Positions 6,265-6,867 of a stretch of DNA of 6,867 nucleotides are shown here, in pieces (within the stretch, counting starts at the first letter, position 1; the number at the start of each line of letters is the position of its first letter). A program made the position numbers and the translations under genes. The DNA is from an uncultured Oscillospiraceae bacterium (GTDB lineage: Bacteria; Bacillota; Clostridia; Oscillospirales; Oscillospiraceae), in NCBI GenBank assembly GCA_910588045.1, contig CAJUPS010000138.1, forward strand, positions 1-6,867, read 5' to 3'. The notes under the pieces were generated by a model that had not been told where the DNA came from, did no database searches, and saw only the letters and a list, made by a program, of their open reading frames with translations.

Positions 6265-6293
6265 TTTACATTTCGGCTGCGGCGGGGTATACT
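6265..6293 (+). promoter_or_regulatory. SigA-type promoter for glgA
   Basis: TTTACA (6265-6270) and TATACT (6288-6293) are separated by exactly 17 bases. Transcription would start near 6300, about 30 bases before the glgA ATG. This means glgA, and probably genes beyond the window, can be transcribed independently of glgBCD. Confidence 0.82.
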
Positions 6294-6314
6294 GTTCCTA
6301 TCTCTTCTCTGATT

Positions 6315-6322
6315 AAGGAGGA
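6315..6322 (+). promoter_or_regulatory. Strong ribosome-binding site of glgA
   Basis: AAGGAGGA is a near-perfect Shine-Dalgarno sequence ending 9 bases before the ATG at 6332. It fixes the glgA start together with the conserved N-terminus MKILFATSEAVPF. Confidence 0.88.
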
Positions 6323-6331
6323 TTTTTCCAA

Positions 6332-6867
6332 ATGAAGATTTTGTTTGCCACTTCTGAGGCGGTCCCCTTCTGCAAAACCGGCGGTCTGGCCGACGTGGCC
6401 GGTTCTCTCCCCCAGGCGCTGGCGGAGGCCGGTAACGAGGTGGAGGTCATTCTGCCCCTGTACCAGCGGGTATCGGATAAATGGAAGGACCAGATGGAGT
6501 TCATCTGCCATATCGAGGTGCCCCTGGGCTGGCGGCGGGTGTACTGCGGCCTGTTCCGGCTGGACAAGGACGGCGTGATTTGGTACTTCGTGGACAACGA
6601 ATACTACTTCAAGCGGGACGCCCTCTATGGGCACTACGACGACGGTGAGCGCTACGGGTTCTTCTCCCGGGCAATCATCTCCCTGCTCCCCGCCCTCCAG
6701 TTCATGCCCGAGGTCATCCACTGCAACGACTGGCAAACCGCCCTGGTCCCCATCTACCTCAAGGACGAGTGCGTCCGCTGGCCGGAGGTCCGCGGGATCA
6801 AGACGGTCTTCACCGTCCACAACATCGAGTACCAGGGCCGCTACGGCAAGGAGACCCTGGAGGACCT
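6332..6867 (+). CDS. glgA: Glycogen synthase (ADP-glucose), 5' part, cut by window end
   Basis: GlgA (GT5 family, GT-B fold) transfers glucose from ADP-glucose to the non-reducing end of alpha-1,4-glucan. Reading from the ATG at 6332 gives 178 complete codons, open to the right edge. Full-length GlgA is about 480 residues, so roughly the first 40 percent is present. The N-terminus MKILFATSEAVPFCKTGGLADV contains the KTGGL glucan/ADP-glucose motif with Lys15. FVDNEYYFKRDALYGHYDDGERYGFF, the VIHCNDWQTALVP segment and the FTVHNIEYQG segment are hallmarks of the family's N-terminal domain. The frame is intact and codon use matches glgBCD. It has its own promoter and ribosome-binding site after the glgD terminator. 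The rest of the gene and anything downstream, such as glgP or glgX, cannot be seen. Confidence 0.97.
   Translation, partial: MKILFATSEAVPFCKTGGLADVAGSLPQALAEAGNEVEVILPLYQRVSDKWKDQMEFICHIEVPLGWRRVYCGLFRLDKDGVIWYFVDNEYYFKRDALYGHYDDGERYGFFSRAIISLLPALQFMPEVIHCNDWQTALVPIYLKDECVRWPEVRGIKTVFTVHNIEYQGRYGKETLED

Larger units (their letters stand above)
6152..6331 (+). other. glgD-glgA intergenic region
   Basis: This 180-base gap contains the terminator hairpin, then the glgA promoter and ribosome-binding site. Upstream of the -35 box there is also a weak inverted repeat, CCCGGTG (6236-6242) with CACGGG (6254-6259), with one bulged base. It might be an operator but is not distinctive. No small gene is supported. 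Confidence 0.5.

Overview
The window looks like chromosomal DNA from a fairly GC-rich Firmicute of the class Clostridia. The Oscillospiraceae (Flavonifractor / Intestinimonas / Lawsonibacter type) are my best guess. Three things point that way: strong GGAGG ribosome-binding sites with SigA-type promoters, the Firmicutes-specific glgC+glgD gene pair, and protein sequences that read like clostridial glycogen enzymes. Codon third positions are strongly G/C-biased, while the intergenic stretches are AT-richer. The genus is an inference and was not tested.

Layout. Positions 1-180 are non-coding and rich in inverted repeats, including two near-perfect hairpins. Positions 181-1238 carry a two-gene minus-strand unit: a YerC/TrpR-like DNA-binding protein, then a YqeM-like SAM-dependent methyltransferase, coupled by an ATGA overlap. 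A roughly 330-base divergent intergenic region holds one clear promoter for each direction. From 1572 to the right edge runs a plus-strand glycogen synthesis cluster in the order glgB, glgC, glgD, glgA. glgB-glgC-glgD are closely packed (21-base gap, then a 1-base TAATG overlap). They are followed by a GC-rich hairpin terminator and a second strong SigA-type promoter in front of glgA. glgA is cut by the window end.

How the genes work together. GlgC, with its non-catalytic paralogue GlgD, makes ADP-glucose from glucose-1-phosphate and ATP. GlgA adds the glucose to growing alpha-1,4 chains, and GlgB transfers segments to make alpha-1,6 branches. The cluster is otherwise conventional, and I found no convincing undescribed multi-gene system. 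The most unusual item is a 113-residue, Lys/Ala/Pro/Glu-rich, strongly basic C-terminal tail on GlgB. It contains an AT-hook-like RGRP core and reads like a histone-H1-type tail attached to a branching enzyme. Lesser points are a 14-base sequence shared by the glgB and glgA promoters, a leader hairpin before glgB, and the structured element at the left edge.
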